NCBI RefSeq assembly: GCF_033025475.1
Contig: NZ_CP130322.1
Coordinates: 2,361,001-2,425,000, forward strand
DNA: 64,000 nt
Direction: 5' to 3'
Origin: Sphingomonas sp. C3-2
Lineage (GTDB): Bacteria > Pseudomonadota > Alphaproteobacteria > Sphingomonadales > Sphingomonadaceae
The notes under the pieces are model-generated. The model was given only the letters and a program-made list of their open reading frames with translations. It was not told where the DNA came from and searched no databases. How positions within the stretch are numbered: position 1 is the first letter of the stretch; each line of letters begins with the position of its first letter. Below are positions 19,367-27,932 of this stretch, in pieces. The translations under genes were made by a program, and so were the position numbers.

Positions 19367-19855
19367 ATGTACACATTCGATATCGCGGCGGGTGAAGACA
19401 AGGCCGCGCTTTACCATGATCTTCTGGGCGCCCTCGGCGCGCTGACCGAGGGGGAGAGCGATGCGGTGGCCAATATGGCCAATGCGGCGGCGCTGATCTG
19501 GGAATATCTGCCCGATCTCAACTGGGCGGGGTTTTACCGCGTGGTCGGCGATGAACTGGTGCTTGGCCCGTTTCAGGGCAAGGCGGCATGCATCCGGATC
19601 GCGTTCGGCAAGGGTGTGTGCGGCACCGCCGCCGCCACGCGCGCCACGCAGCTGGTGCCCGATGTCCACGCCTTTCCCGGCCATATCGCCTGCGACGCAG
19701 CAAGCGAATCCGAACTGGTCGTGCCGATTGTTCATGATGGCCGGCTGATCGGCGTGCTCGATCTCGATAGCCCGAACAAGGGGCGCTTCGATGCCGAGGA
19801 TGCCAAAGGCTGCGAAGCGCTGATGGCGCTGCTGGCCCCGCGCATCGCCGCCTGA
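19367..19855 (+). CDS. msrC: Free methionine-(R)-sulfoxide reductase (GAF domain)
   Basis: 162 aa GAF-domain enzyme that repairs free L-methionine-R-sulfoxide. The three catalytic cysteines are C75, C85 and C109, and their spacing (10 and 24) equals that of E. coli fRMsr (C84, C94, C118). Flanking motifs NWAGFYR, GVCGTAA and HIACD agree. It is 22 bp after arfB on the same strand and converges with uspA. Confidence 0.95.
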   Translation: MYTFDIAAGEDKAALYHDLLGALGALTEGESDAVANMANAAALIWEYLPDLNWAGFYRVVGDELVLGPFQGKAACIRIAFGKGVCGTAAATRATQLVPDVHAFPGHIACDAASESELVVPIVHDGRLIGVLDLDSPNKGRFDAEDAKGCEALMALLAPRIAA

Positions 19856-19871
19856 ACCGCGCGCGCGGCGG

Positions 19872-20327
19872 CTAGCTCAGCCGGTCGATCGCCTCGCCGC
19901 TGAGCGAGCCGGGGATGATCATGATGGGGCAGGGCAACTTGCCCGCATCGGCCCCGGTAAAGTGGCTGACGAGCGGCCCCGGCGCCCCCGTGGCTGCCGC
20001 GCCGAGCACGAGCGCAGCGATATGCGCGTTCTCGGCCAGCATCTGGCGAACGACGGGAATGGGTTCGCCCTGTTTCACCGTGATCGAGGGGCGGACGCCC
20101 GCTTCCTCGACTAGAGTGCCGGCGGCACCGGCGACCAGCGCTTCTGCGCGCAGCCGCGCCTCTTCTTCGATCGTCGCCTGAACGCCGCCCCACTGAACGA
20201 ACTCTGACGGCGGGATAAGCGCCAGAATTTCTACCGTTCCGCCGGTTTTCGCGGCGCGTCGGGCGGCGAAACGAAGTGCGATTCCCGCCTCCTCCGTCTC
20301 GTCGATTACGACAAGATATGTGCGCAT
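19872..20327 (-). CDS. Universal stress protein (UspA family)
   Basis: 151 aa single Usp domain. N-terminal strand TYLVVIDETEEA and the ATP-loop-like glycine pattern in LVLGAAATGAPGPLVSHFTG are visible, followed by the last strand CPIMIIPG. Divergent from pdhC with 139 bp between starts. Role under stress is general to the family and not specified here. Confidence 0.9.
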   Translation of the reverse strand: MRTYLVVIDETEEAGIALRFAARRAAKTGGTVEILALIPPSEFVQWGGVQATIEEEARLRAEALVAGAAGTLVEEAGVRPSITVKQGEPIPVVRQMLAENAHIAALVLGAAATGAPGPLVSHFTGADAGKLPCPIMIIPGSLSGEAIDRLS

Positions 20328-20466
20328 TTCAGGACCTATCGTTTATTGTGTAATAATGGTGCGCGAATAACGAAAAACACGCAAGTCTGCAGCCTTGACC
20401 CAAGGGACCAAAACGGCTGAGAGGTAGGGAAATAACTCTACGGAACAGGAAGGCTTCGTCCGCGTC

Positions 20467-21747
20467 ATGCCGATCGAACTCAAGATGCCCGCTCTCTCGC
20501 CCACGATGGAGGAAGGCACGCTCGCAAAATGGCTGGTGAAAGAGGGGGATACCGTTTCTTCCGGTGACTTGCTGGCCGAGATCGAGACCGACAAGGCAAC
20601 GATGGAATTCGAGGCCGTCGACGAAGGCGTGATCGCCAAGCTCATGGTGGCCGAGGGTACCGACGGCGTGAAAGTGGGCGAAGTGATCGCGATCATCGCC
20701 GAGGAAGGCGAAGATGTTTCGGCTGCGCCCGCGCCCAAGAAGCAAGCTGCGCCCGCCAAGGCCGAGGACAAGCCCGCCGTAACGGCCGAGGCACCGAAGC
20801 CCGCCGCCGCAGCGCCCGCCCCCGTCGCAAAGCCCGCCGACGATGGCAGCCGTGTCAAGGCGAGCCCGCTCGCGCGTCGCATCGCCGAGGCGCGCGGTGT
20901 CGATCTTTCGGGCGTCGCCGGATCGGGGCCCAATGGCCGCATCGTGAAGGCTGACGTGGAAGCCGCGACGCCGGGCGCCGCCAAGGCTGCCGCACCGGCG
21001 CCTGTGGCCGCCGCCGCACCGGTAGCAGCCCCTGCGCCCGTGGCCGCGATCGAGGGCATTCCGTCCGAAACGGTCAAGCTGTCGAACATGCGCAAGACGA
21101 TTGCGAAGCGTCTGACCGAATCCAAGCAGCAGGTGCCGCATTTCTACCTGACGCTCGACTGCAACCTCGACGCGTTGCTCAAGCTGCGCACCGATCTCAA
21201 CGCCGGTCTCGCTGCGCGCAACATCAAGCTTTCGGTCAACGACCTGCTGATCAAGGCACTGGGCGTTGCGCTGGAACAGGTGCCCGACGCGAATGTGAGC
21301 TATGCCGGCGACCAGCTGATCAAATATGCGCGCGCCGATGTCTCGATGGCGGTGGCGATCCCCGGCGGGCTCATCACCCCCGTGATCACCGATGCGGGCA
21401 GCAAGGCGGTGTCGAAGATCGCGACCGAGGCGAAGGACCTTGCCACCCGCGCGCGCGACGGCAAGCTGCAGCCACATGAATATCAGGGCGGTACCGCCTC
21501 GATCTCCAACCTCGGCATGTTCGGCATCAAGCAGTTCGACGCCGTGATCAATCCGCCCCAGGGCATGATCCTGGCGGTGGGCGCTGGCGAAAAGCGCCCC
21601 TATGTCGTCAATGACGCGCTGGCGATTGCCACCGTAATGACGGCAACCGGCAGCTTCGATCACCGCGCGATCGACGGCGCGGTCGGCGCGGAGCTGATGG
21701 CGGCGTTCAAGGCGCTCATCGAAAACCCGCTGGCGCTGGTCGCCTGA
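20467..21747 (+). CDS. pdhC: Pyruvate dehydrogenase E2, dihydrolipoamide acetyltransferase
   Basis: 426 aa. Lipoyl domain at 1-80 with the lipoylated K43 in [10 protein letters not shown], an Ala/Pro-rich linker, peripheral-subunit-binding domain (about 135-170, [15 protein letters not shown]), a second Ala/Pro linker, and the acetyltransferase core ending in the catalytic HRAIDG (near residue 400). It transfers acetyl to CoA in the pyruvate dehydrogenase complex. E1 alpha and beta genes are not in the window. ATG 20467 follows GGAAGG. A small membrane-protein gene and lpdA follow. Confidence 0.94.
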   Translation: MPIELKMPALSPTMEEGTLAKWLVKEGDTVSSGDLLAEIETDKATMEFEAVDEGVIAKLMVAEGTDGVKVGEVIAIIAEEGEDVSAAPAPKKQAAPAKAEDKPAVTAEAPKPAAAAPAPVAKPADDGSRVKASPLARRIAEARGVDLSGVAGSGPNGRIVKADVEAATPGAAKAAAPAPVAAAAPVAAPAPVAAIEGIPSETVKLSNMRKTIAKRLTESKQQVPHFYLTLDCNLDALLKLRTDLNAGLAARNIKLSVNDLLIKALGVALEQVPDANVSYAGDQLIKYARADVSMAVAIPGGLITPVITDAGSKAVSKIATEAKDLATRARDGKLQPHEYQGGTASISNLGMFGIKQFDAVINPPQGMILAVGAGEKRPYVVNDALAIATVMTATGSFDHRAIDGAVGAELMAAFKALIENPLALVA

Positions 21748-21748
21748 G

Positions 21749-21961
21749 ATGACAGCGATCCGGGCAGTCATCATCGGCGGTCTCTCCGCACTGGGGCTGC
21801 CCACGATCCTGAAGAACCTCGATGGGCCGGTGGGTGACTTCCTTGCGCGGTCGTCCATCCATTTCCAGCTTTACGACACATGGCTTCGCTGGAGCTGGGC
21901 AGTGTTCGCGGCGGCGACGCTGTTTTCCTTCCTTGTGATGCTGGCGACGCGAAACCGGTGA
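21749..21961 (+). CDS. Small membrane protein between pdhC and lpdA, unknown
   Basis: 70 aa. Begins one base after the pdhC stop, so it is likely translated by coupling. Two hydrophobic segments: about 4-20 (IRAVIIGGLSALGLPTI) and about 46-65 (RWSWAVFAAATLFSFLVML). Ends in a basic ATRNR. I do not recognise a family. Its position inside a PDH operon makes it a real gene candidate rather than noise. Confidence 0.7.
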   Translation: MTAIRAVIIGGLSALGLPTILKNLDGPVGDFLARSSIHFQLYDTWLRWSWAVFAAATLFSFLVMLATRNR

Positions 21962-22031
21962 TCCGGCACGCCGCCGCATTCTTTCCATTCTCCCGTCCGG
22001 GCCCCGCCCGGGACCAATGAGGAGCAGAAAA

Positions 22032-23432
22032 TTGGCTGACACTTACGACCTTATCGTCCTCGGTTCGGGCCCCGGCGGCTATGTGGCCGCGATCCGCGCC
22101 GCCCAGCTTGGCATGAAGACCGCGATCGTCGAGCGCGAACGCCTGGGTGGCATCTGCCTCAACTGGGGCTGCATCCCGACCAAGGCGCTGCTGCGTTCGT
22201 CGGAAATCTATCATTACATGACCCATGCCGGCGATTACGGGCTTGAGGCGGACGATATCGGTTTCGACCTGTCGAAGATCGTCAAGCGCAGCCGCAAGGT
22301 GGCCGACCAGCTGAACGGCGGAGTCAAGGGCCTGATGAAGAAGCACAAGATCGATGTGCACGAAGGCCTTGGCACGCTCATCGGCAAGGGCAAGCTGAAG
22401 GTGGAGAAGGACGGCGCGAAGACCGAACTGACCGCCAAGAACATCCTGATCGCAACCGGCGCGCGCGCACGCGATCTGCCCTTCGCCAAGACCGATGGCA
22501 AGAAGATCTGGACCTATCGCCACGCGATGGTGCCCGAGGAAATGCCGACCGATCTGCTGGTGATCGGTTCGGGCGCCATCGGCGTCGAATTCGCAAGCTT
22601 CTATTCGGACATGGGCGCCAAGGTGACCATCGTCGAAATGCTCGACCGGATCATGCCGGTGGAGGATGACGAGGTGAGCGCGTTCATGCAGAAGGCGCTG
22701 ACCAAGCAGGGCATGACGATCCTGTCGGGCACCGGCGTGCAGAAGCTCGAAGCGACCGCCAAAGGCGTGACCGCCGAGATCAAGCACAAGGACGGCAAGG
22801 TCGAGGCGAAGGAATTCAGCCACGCCATCGTCGCCATCGGCATCGTCCCCAATGTCGAGAATATCGGGCTCGAGACGCTGGGCATCAAGCAGCTGCCCAA
22901 CCGTCATATCGAAACCGACGGCTATGGCCGCACCAATGTGGACGGCATCTGGGCGATCGGCGACGTGACCGCAGGCCCCTGGCTGGCGCACAAGGCTATG
23001 CACGAGGCGGTTGTCACGATCGAGGCGATGGCCGGGCTGAAGGGCGTCCATGCGGTGGACAAGGGCAACATTCCGGGCTGCACCTATTCGCGCCCGCAGG
23101 TGGCGTCGGTTGGCATGACCGAAGCCAAGGCGAAGGAAGCCGGGTATAAGGTGAAGGTGGGCAAATTCCCGTTCATCGGCAATGGCAAGGCGATCGCGCT
23201 GGGCGAAGCCGAGGGCTTTATCAAGACCGTGTTCGACGAAGCGACCGGCGAATTGCTGGGCGCGCACATGGTGGGTGCCGAAGTGACCGAGCTGATCCAG
23301 GGCTATGTGATCGGCCGAACGCTGGAGACCACCGAGGCCGAACTGATGCAGACGACCTTCCCGCACCCGACGCTTTCGGAAATGATGCATGAAAGCGTTC
23401 TGGGCGCCTATGGGCGGCCGCTGCACATCTGA
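22032..23432 (+). CDS. lpdA: Dihydrolipoyl dehydrogenase (E3)
   Basis: 466 aa flavoprotein that reoxidises dihydrolipoamide with NAD. FAD Rossmann motif GSGPGG near the N-terminus, redox disulfide in GGICLNWGC, NAD motif GSGAIGVEFA, and the catalytic HPTLSE at the C-terminus. Start is TTG 22032, giving (M)ADTYDLIVLG. The ATG at 22017 overlaps the ribosome-binding GAGGAG and is an unlikely start. Downstream of pdhC and the small membrane gene. Confidence 0.95.
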   Translation: MADTYDLIVLGSGPGGYVAAIRAAQLGMKTAIVERERLGGICLNWGCIPTKALLRSSEIYHYMTHAGDYGLEADDIGFDLSKIVKRSRKVADQLNGGVKGLMKKHKIDVHEGLGTLIGKGKLKVEKDGAKTELTAKNILIATGARARDLPFAKTDGKKIWTYRHAMVPEEMPTDLLVIGSGAIGVEFASFYSDMGAKVTIVEMLDRIMPVEDDEVSAFMQKALTKQGMTILSGTGVQKLEATAKGVTAEIKHKDGKVEAKEFSHAIVAIGIVPNVENIGLETLGIKQLPNRHIETDGYGRTNVDGIWAIGDVTAGPWLAHKAMHEAVVTIEAMAGLKGVHAVDKGNIPGCTYSRPQVASVGMTEAKAKEAGYKVKVGKFPFIGNGKAIALGEAEGFIKTVFDEATGELLGAHMVGAEVTELIQGYVIGRTLETTEAELMQTTFPHPTLSEMMHESVLGAYGRPLHI

Positions 23433-23482
23433 TCCCGGGCCGCTTCGGCGGCGCGGATAATCGCTTGAGGGGGGAAGGGCGG

Positions 23483-24754
23483 ATGAAGACGAAGCTGTTG
23501 CTGGGGGCGGCGATGCTGCTGGGGGCGTTCGCCGCCCCTGCGCAGGCCGAAACGGTGGTGATCACCGCCGATCGGATGATCGACGTGTTGGCCGGCCGTG
23601 TGGTGAACGATCCCGTGGTCGTCGTCACCGATGGCCGGATCGTCTCGGTGAACGGCGCGGGGGCGACCGCCGACGCCAGGCGCATCGATCTGCGTGGCAA
23701 GACCATCCTGCCCGGGCTGATCGACATGCACGTCCATCTCGACAGCAACCCCGTTTACGGCGGCTATACCAATCTGCAGTTTACCGATCAGTTCTGGACG
23801 GTGCAGGGTGTGGCCAATGCCCGCGCGATGCTCGATGCCGGGTTCACCACCGTCCGCAATGTCGGCTCTGAACATTATTCGGATGTCGCCTATAAGCAGG
23901 CGATCGACGAGGGGCTGATGATCGGGCCGCGCATCGTCCCCGCCGCGCACGCGCTGGGCGCCACCGGCGGGCATTGCGACAGCACCTATTTGCCGCCGTC
24001 GTTCAACGCCAAGGGCGTGGCCGTGGGCGATGGCCCGCAGGAACTGCGCGTGCGGGTGCGCGAGCAGCGCAAATATGGTGCCGAGGTGATCAAGGTCTGC
24101 GCGACGGGCGGCGTGTTTTCTCGCAATACCGAGCCGGGTCAGCAGCAATTGAGCGAGGAAGAACTGCGTGCCATCGCCGATGAGGCGCATCAATGGGGCC
24201 TGAAGGTTGCCGCACACGCGCACGGCGCGGCCGGCATCAAGGCGGCGATCCGCGCCGGGATCGATACGATCGAGCATGCCAGCCTGATCGACGATGAAGG
24301 CATACGCCTCGCCAAGGAACGCGGTGCGTGGCTGTCGATGGATATCTTCAACACCGAATATACCCAGGCCGAAGGCGCCAGGAACGGCGTGATGGAAGAC
24401 AATCTGCGCAAGGACCGCGAGGTCGCCCAGATCCAGCGCGATAATTTCCGCAAGGCCGTGCAGGCGGGCGTGAAGATGCTGTTCGCCACCGATGCGGGCG
24501 TGATGCCGCACGGCACTGCGGCGGGCCAGTTCCGCGTCATGACCGAATATGGCATGACGCCGATGGCCGCGATCCAGTCTGCGACGCGCAGCGCTGCCGA
24601 GGCACTGGGCCGTGAAAAGGATGTCGGCGCGATCGCACCCGGCCGCTTCGCCGATATCGTCGCGGTCGACGGCGATCCGCTGACCAATATCCGTCTGCTC
24701 GAGAAAATTTCCGTCGTGATCAAGGGCGGCGAAGTGGTGAAGGCGGTCGACTGA
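23483..24754 (+). CDS. Secreted imidazolonepropionase-like amidohydrolase
   Basis: 423 aa with a clear signal peptide (about 1-22, cleavage after PAQA). Amidohydrolase core with DMHVHLD metal motif, Lys in EVIKVCATGG, HAHG and the Asp in ATDAGVMPHG. This is the group of exported Xaa-Pro or dipeptidase-like amidohydrolases common in sphingomonads. Start ATG 23483 follows GGGGAAGGG. It begins 50 bp after lpdA. Confidence 0.9.
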   Translation: MKTKLLLGAAMLLGAFAAPAQAETVVITADRMIDVLAGRVVNDPVVVVTDGRIVSVNGAGATADARRIDLRGKTILPGLIDMHVHLDSNPVYGGYTNLQFTDQFWTVQGVANARAMLDAGFTTVRNVGSEHYSDVAYKQAIDEGLMIGPRIVPAAHALGATGGHCDSTYLPPSFNAKGVAVGDGPQELRVRVREQRKYGAEVIKVCATGGVFSRNTEPGQQQLSEEELRAIADEAHQWGLKVAAHAHGAAGIKAAIRAGIDTIEHASLIDDEGIRLAKERGAWLSMDIFNTEYTQAEGARNGVMEDNLRKDREVAQIQRDNFRKAVQAGVKMLFATDAGVMPHGTAAGQFRVMTEYGMTPMAAIQSATRSAAEALGREKDVGAIAPGRFADIVAVDGDPLTNIRLLEKISVVIKGGEVVKAVD

Positions 24755-24755
24755 G

Positions 24756-25403
24756 ATGGATGCTGTCAACCGGCGGTTCCTGAAGATCGGGCTTGCCTGC
24801 TGGGCGGTGGCGGCCATCGTCATCGCGCTGGCGGCAAGCGGGATGACGCTTGGGCTCGACCGTGCGCTCCTGACCGGGCTGCGGCAGATAACCGGGGCGC
24901 TTCCCGAAGCCGCGAACGGCGTGATGCGCGGTATCAGCTGGCTGGGTGATGGCTGGCCACGCTCGCTCCTCGCCCTGGGCTTCATCCTGTTTCTGATGCT
25001 CAAGCGCATGCTGCGCCCGGCATCTTATATCCTCTACACCGCGCTCGGCATCGCTGCGCTCAACGCTTGGGCGCTGAAACCGCTGCTGGCGCGGGCGCGG
25101 CCCGATATCGTGCCCTATCTGGTGCAGGTGGATCAAAGCTTCAGCTTGCCCAGCGGGCATGCCGCGAACAGCGCGGCGGTCTACGGCGCGGTGGCGCTGA
25201 TCGCGAGCGTGCTCTGGTGGCGCAAGCGGCAGCGCCGCGCGATCTGGGGTGCGGCGGGTGTGTTGGTGTTCCTGATCGGCTTGTCGCGCGTCTGGCTGGG
25301 GGTACATTGGCCAAGCGATGTGGTTGCCGGGTGGCTGGTCGGGGCCGGTTGGGCCTTCCTGCTGGCGGCGGCGTTGAAACCAGTTCTGGCGCGGCAGACC
25401 TGA
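24756..25403 (+). CDS. PAP2-family membrane phosphatase
   Basis: 215 aa with about five or six membrane helices. The three phosphatase motifs are present: KPLLARARP, PSGHA, and SRVWLGVHWPSDV, with the catalytic His in the last two. Likely acts on lipid phosphates such as undecaprenyl pyrophosphate or phosphatidate at the periplasmic face. It starts one base after the amidohydrolase stop. Confidence 0.92.
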   Translation: MDAVNRRFLKIGLACWAVAAIVIALAASGMTLGLDRALLTGLRQITGALPEAANGVMRGISWLGDGWPRSLLALGFILFLMLKRMLRPASYILYTALGIAALNAWALKPLLARARPDIVPYLVQVDQSFSLPSGHAANSAAVYGAVALIASVLWWRKRQRRAIWGAAGVLVFLIGLSRVWLGVHWPSDVVAGWLVGAGWAFLLAAALKPVLARQT

Positions 25404-25522
25404 GGCATTATGGATTGAGGGGCGGGTTTTCCCTTCACGCGATTTCGGAACCCTATTCCCACAGGGCTGTTCCCCTTGATGCACCGGTGTCTTCAGGCTG
25501 GTGCGTCAGGACGGAGAACAAA

Positions 25523-25801
25523 ATGGTAGCACGATTATTACCGGGCCTTGCCGTGATGTCGTTGCTGGTGGCCGGTCCGGCACTGGCACAGAGCAACGCT
25601 GCGTCGCCATCGTCGCAATCTTCTGCAAAAAGCCTTTCGCTCAGCAATGCACCTGCCGTGCGCGCTGCGGCTGGAAGCGCGAAGAAAAGCAATGCGGCCG
25701 GTGGCAATTGGGGCTGGATCGTCGGCGGAATAGGCCTTGTTGCTGGCGTAACCTATGCGCTGGTCGAGGGCGATGACGACGACAAGCCGGCCAGTAATTA
25801 A
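25523..25801 (+). CDS. Small secreted or anchored hypothetical protein
   Basis: 92 aa: signal peptide (about 1-22, cleavage after ALAQ), a Ser/Ala-rich linker, a glycine-rich hydrophobic segment (GWIVGGIGLVAGVTYALVEG, about 65-84) and an acidic tail GDDDDKPASN. The layout is typical of small alphaproteobacterial envelope proteins with a C-terminal membrane segment. ATG 25523 follows GGAGAACAAA. Function unknown. Confidence 0.75.
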   Translation: MVARLLPGLAVMSLLVAGPALAQSNAASPSSQSSAKSLSLSNAPAVRAAAGSAKKSNAAGGNWGWIVGGIGLVAGVTYALVEGDDDDKPASN

Positions 25802-25808
25802 TCGCATT

Positions 25809-25847
25809 CTGCTGCGCGCATGTCCTTCAAGGACGCGCGCGCAGCAG
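25809..25847. terminator. Long bipartite hairpin at converging gene ends
   Basis: Perfect 11-bp outer stem (25809-25819 with 25837-25847) and an inner 4-bp GTCC/GGAC stem. It spans the stop codon of the LysE-type gene and the end of the opposing small gene. No T run; probably limits read-through in both directions. Confidence 0.5.
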
Positions 25848-26453
25848 CGCAAAGCCAAATCCCATGAAGATGATAGCCGTTAGCCGGTTGAACGCGCGGT
25901 TGAGGCCGGGCCGCGCCAAGAGCGGCGCGATACGGCGCCCGCCCAGCGCATAGACGCCGTACCAGAACATTTCGGTGGTGAGGAAGGTGACCACGAGGAT
26001 CGCGAATTGCGGTGCCTCGGGTGCGGCGCGGTCGATGAATTGCGGCAGGAAGGCGCTGGCGAAAAGTAGCAGCTTCGGATTGCTCAGGCCGATGAACAGC
26101 CCGCCGCGAAAAAGCTGTGCGGGCGATAGCGTCGGGCCAAGCGTGTCCGTGCCGATATCGATGGGAGCATCATTTTCGCGCCACGCCTTGATGCCCAGAT
26201 AGACGAGATAGGCGACGCCCAGATAACGCAGGATATCGAACAGCACCGGAAACGCGAGGAGCAGCGCGGTGAGCCCCGCGGCAGAGGCGGCCAGCACGAT
26301 CATCATCGCGCTAAGGCATCCCGCCATCGCGGCGATGCTCCGGCGAAAGCCGAAATGAACGCTGCGCGTCATCACGTGCAGCATATTGGGGCCGGGCGTG
26401 CCGCAAAGCAGGAAGACGGCGGCAAAGAACAGCCACCAATTATGAAGCGTCAT
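25827..26453 (-). CDS. LysE/RhtB-family amino-acid exporter
   Basis: 208 aa with about six membrane helices. The family motif GTPGPNMLHVMTRSVHFGFR is near the N-terminus (about 18-37) and a second conserved GLSNPKLLLFASAFLPQF is mid-protein. Exports an amino acid or derivative; substrate unknown. Start ATG 26453 is chosen at the beginning of the first helix. Confidence 0.92.
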   Translation of the reverse strand: MTLHNWWLFFAAVFLLCGTPGPNMLHVMTRSVHFGFRRSIAAMAGCLSAMMIVLAASAAGLTALLLAFPVLFDILRYLGVAYLVYLGIKAWRENDAPIDIGTDTLGPTLSPAQLFRGGLFIGLSNPKLLLFASAFLPQFIDRAAPEAPQFAILVVTFLTTEMFWYGVYALGGRRIAPLLARPGLNRAFNRLTAIIFMGFGFALLRARP

Positions 26454-26579
26454 GACTTTGGCCTTGCGGCAGGAAGGGCAGGGGCATGCCGCCCGTCGCG
26501 GCACGCAGGCCTATCTTACTGTGCCCAGCAATCACCCTGCAATGGGGCGTCTTTCCAGCGGAGGACGCCGCAAGGGATT

Positions 26580-27725
26580 TTAGCTATGGGATTCGATGCT
26601 TTCGAAGCGGGCTTCGATGCGGTCCTGTGCTTCAAGAAGTTCGGCATTGGCCTCGAGAAACGGGCGCGGGTTCATCGCGCGGCCGTTGAGGCGCACTTCG
26701 AAATGGAGGTGCGGGCCGGTCGAGCGGCCGGTGCTGCCCATGCGTGCAATGTTCTGGCCGCGTTCGACTATCTGTCCAGGCTTCACGTTGAAGGCGGAAA
26801 GATGGCCGTAGCGCGTTTCGATGCCGTGGCCATGGTCGATCTTGACGAGATTGCCATAGCCCGATGCCTGCCCGGCAAAGGTGACGCGGCCTGCCGCCGA
26901 GGCCATGATCTGCTGGCCGGTGGGGCCGGCAATGTCCATGCCGGCATGCATGGCCGCGCGGCCGTTGAACGGGTCGGACCGATAGCCGAAGGTGCTGGTC
27001 AGCCGCATCGGCGCGGTGGGCGCGCCATTGGGAATGGCCAGCATGGCACGCTCCATCTGGTCAAGCCGCGTCAGCGACGCGGCCAACTGGGCGATATGCT
27101 TGCCGCCGCCCTGAACGGGGATGAAGGGGCCGCCCATGGCGGCGGGCGCCCGGCCGCGGGCAAAAACACGCGGGTTGATGCCATAGCCGCGCAACGCCTC
27201 TTCGGCTTCCTGCGTACGCAGCTTGGCCGCCGAGCTAAGCGTTTGGGTAAAGGCGATCTGGCGCTGCTCGATGCGGGCTAGCGGGTCGGCTTCGGGAATG
27301 GCGGGGCTGATCAACGCCGTCTTCTGCGTCTTGGGTGCCCGCGCGGCGGCGATCTCTTCCTTGCCGAAATAGCTTTCCATCATCTGGTCGAGCATATGCT
27401 GGCGCTGTTCGAGTTCGAACGCGACGCCGTTCACACTGTCTGTCCATGCCTTGGCGCGGTTCGCAGTCTTGCTGGCGGCGATCTGCTCGACATCGAGCGC
27501 GGCGCGGTCGCGCACCGTTTGCAGCTTGACGCCGATCATGAACGCGGTGAACGCCGCCCACAGCAAAAGCAGCAGCAAGGCGCCCGAAACCAGTTTCAGC
27601 TGGAGCCCGGTAGAAATGCGCAGGAAGCGCGTCTGCCCGCCCGAATGGACGTGAATCTCATGATCAGGGAAAAAGCGGGTGACGCGCGCGCTCAGCGCGT
27701 TCCAACCCGTTTGCAATCTGGACAC
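26580..27725 (-). CDS. Membrane-anchored M23 peptidoglycan endopeptidase
   Basis: 381 aa. One membrane helix (LVSGALLLLLLWAAFTAFMIGV, in two parts around residue 50), a long periplasmic linker with coiled-coil character, and a LytM domain with complete zinc ligands: HAGMD, and HLHFE near the end. It therefore should cut peptidoglycan cross-links, unlike the degenerate EnvC-type protein elsewhere in the window. I prefer GTG 27725 (VSRLQTGW); a TTG at 27779 is possible. The region upstream holds nine GANTC sites. Confidence 0.87.
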   Translation of the reverse strand: MSRLQTGWNALSARVTRFFPDHEIHVHSGGQTRFLRISTGLQLKLVSGALLLLLLWAAFTAFMIGVKLQTVRDRAALDVEQIAASKTANRAKAWTDSVNGVAFELEQRQHMLDQMMESYFGKEEIAAARAPKTQKTALISPAIPEADPLARIEQRQIAFTQTLSSAAKLRTQEAEEALRGYGINPRVFARGRAPAAMGGPFIPVQGGGKHIAQLAASLTRLDQMERAMLAIPNGAPTAPMRLTSTFGYRSDPFNGRAAMHAGMDIAGPTGQQIMASAAGRVTFAGQASGYGNLVKIDHGHGIETRYGHLSAFNVKPGQIVERGQNIARMGSTGRSTGPHLHFEVRLNGRAMNPRPFLEANAELLEAQDRIEARFESIESHS

Positions 27726-27785
27726 TTGAAAAGACCCGTGAATTTTTATGTTGCGGCGCACATAACAGGCTTGACGCAATGTTGC

Positions 27786-27932
27786 GATTCGGACTCAGGG
27801 AATCTGGTGACGAGTCGTTCGAGTCGCGGGATGAATTGCGGCGTCGGATGGGAACAAAACCGGTTCCATCCGTTACATATGTGTTCCGTTGCCTGTGAAT
27901 CCGCGATTCGGAATCCGGCTATCGATTCACAG
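27786..27932. promoter_or_regulatory. GANTC (CcrM-site) cluster with nested inverted repeats
   Basis: Nine GANTC sites in 143 bp: 27786, 27792, 27800, 27812, 27821, then 27897, 27905, 27911, 27924. The second group is symmetrical: CTGTGAATC (27893-27901) pairs with GATTCACAG (27924-27932), and inside it GATTC-G-GAATC (27905-27915). Between the groups is an imperfect repeat, GGATGG with bulge to CCATCC (about 27846-27871). The element fills the gap between the EVE gene and the M23 gene and lies 61-207 bp upstream of the M23 start. Chance expectation is below one site. No DnaA-box consensus is seen. Confidence 0.8.

Noticed and set aside
20329-21858. Long minus-strand open frames over pdhC (also 21771-23426 over lpdA and 23408-25009 over the amidohydrolase)
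   Set aside because: Same composition artefact; real genes are on the plus strand.
27786-27932. Replication origin at the GANTC cluster
   Set aside because: No TTATCCACA-type DnaA boxes, no AT-rich unwinding stretch and no origin-linked genes such as dnaA, hemE or parAB nearby.
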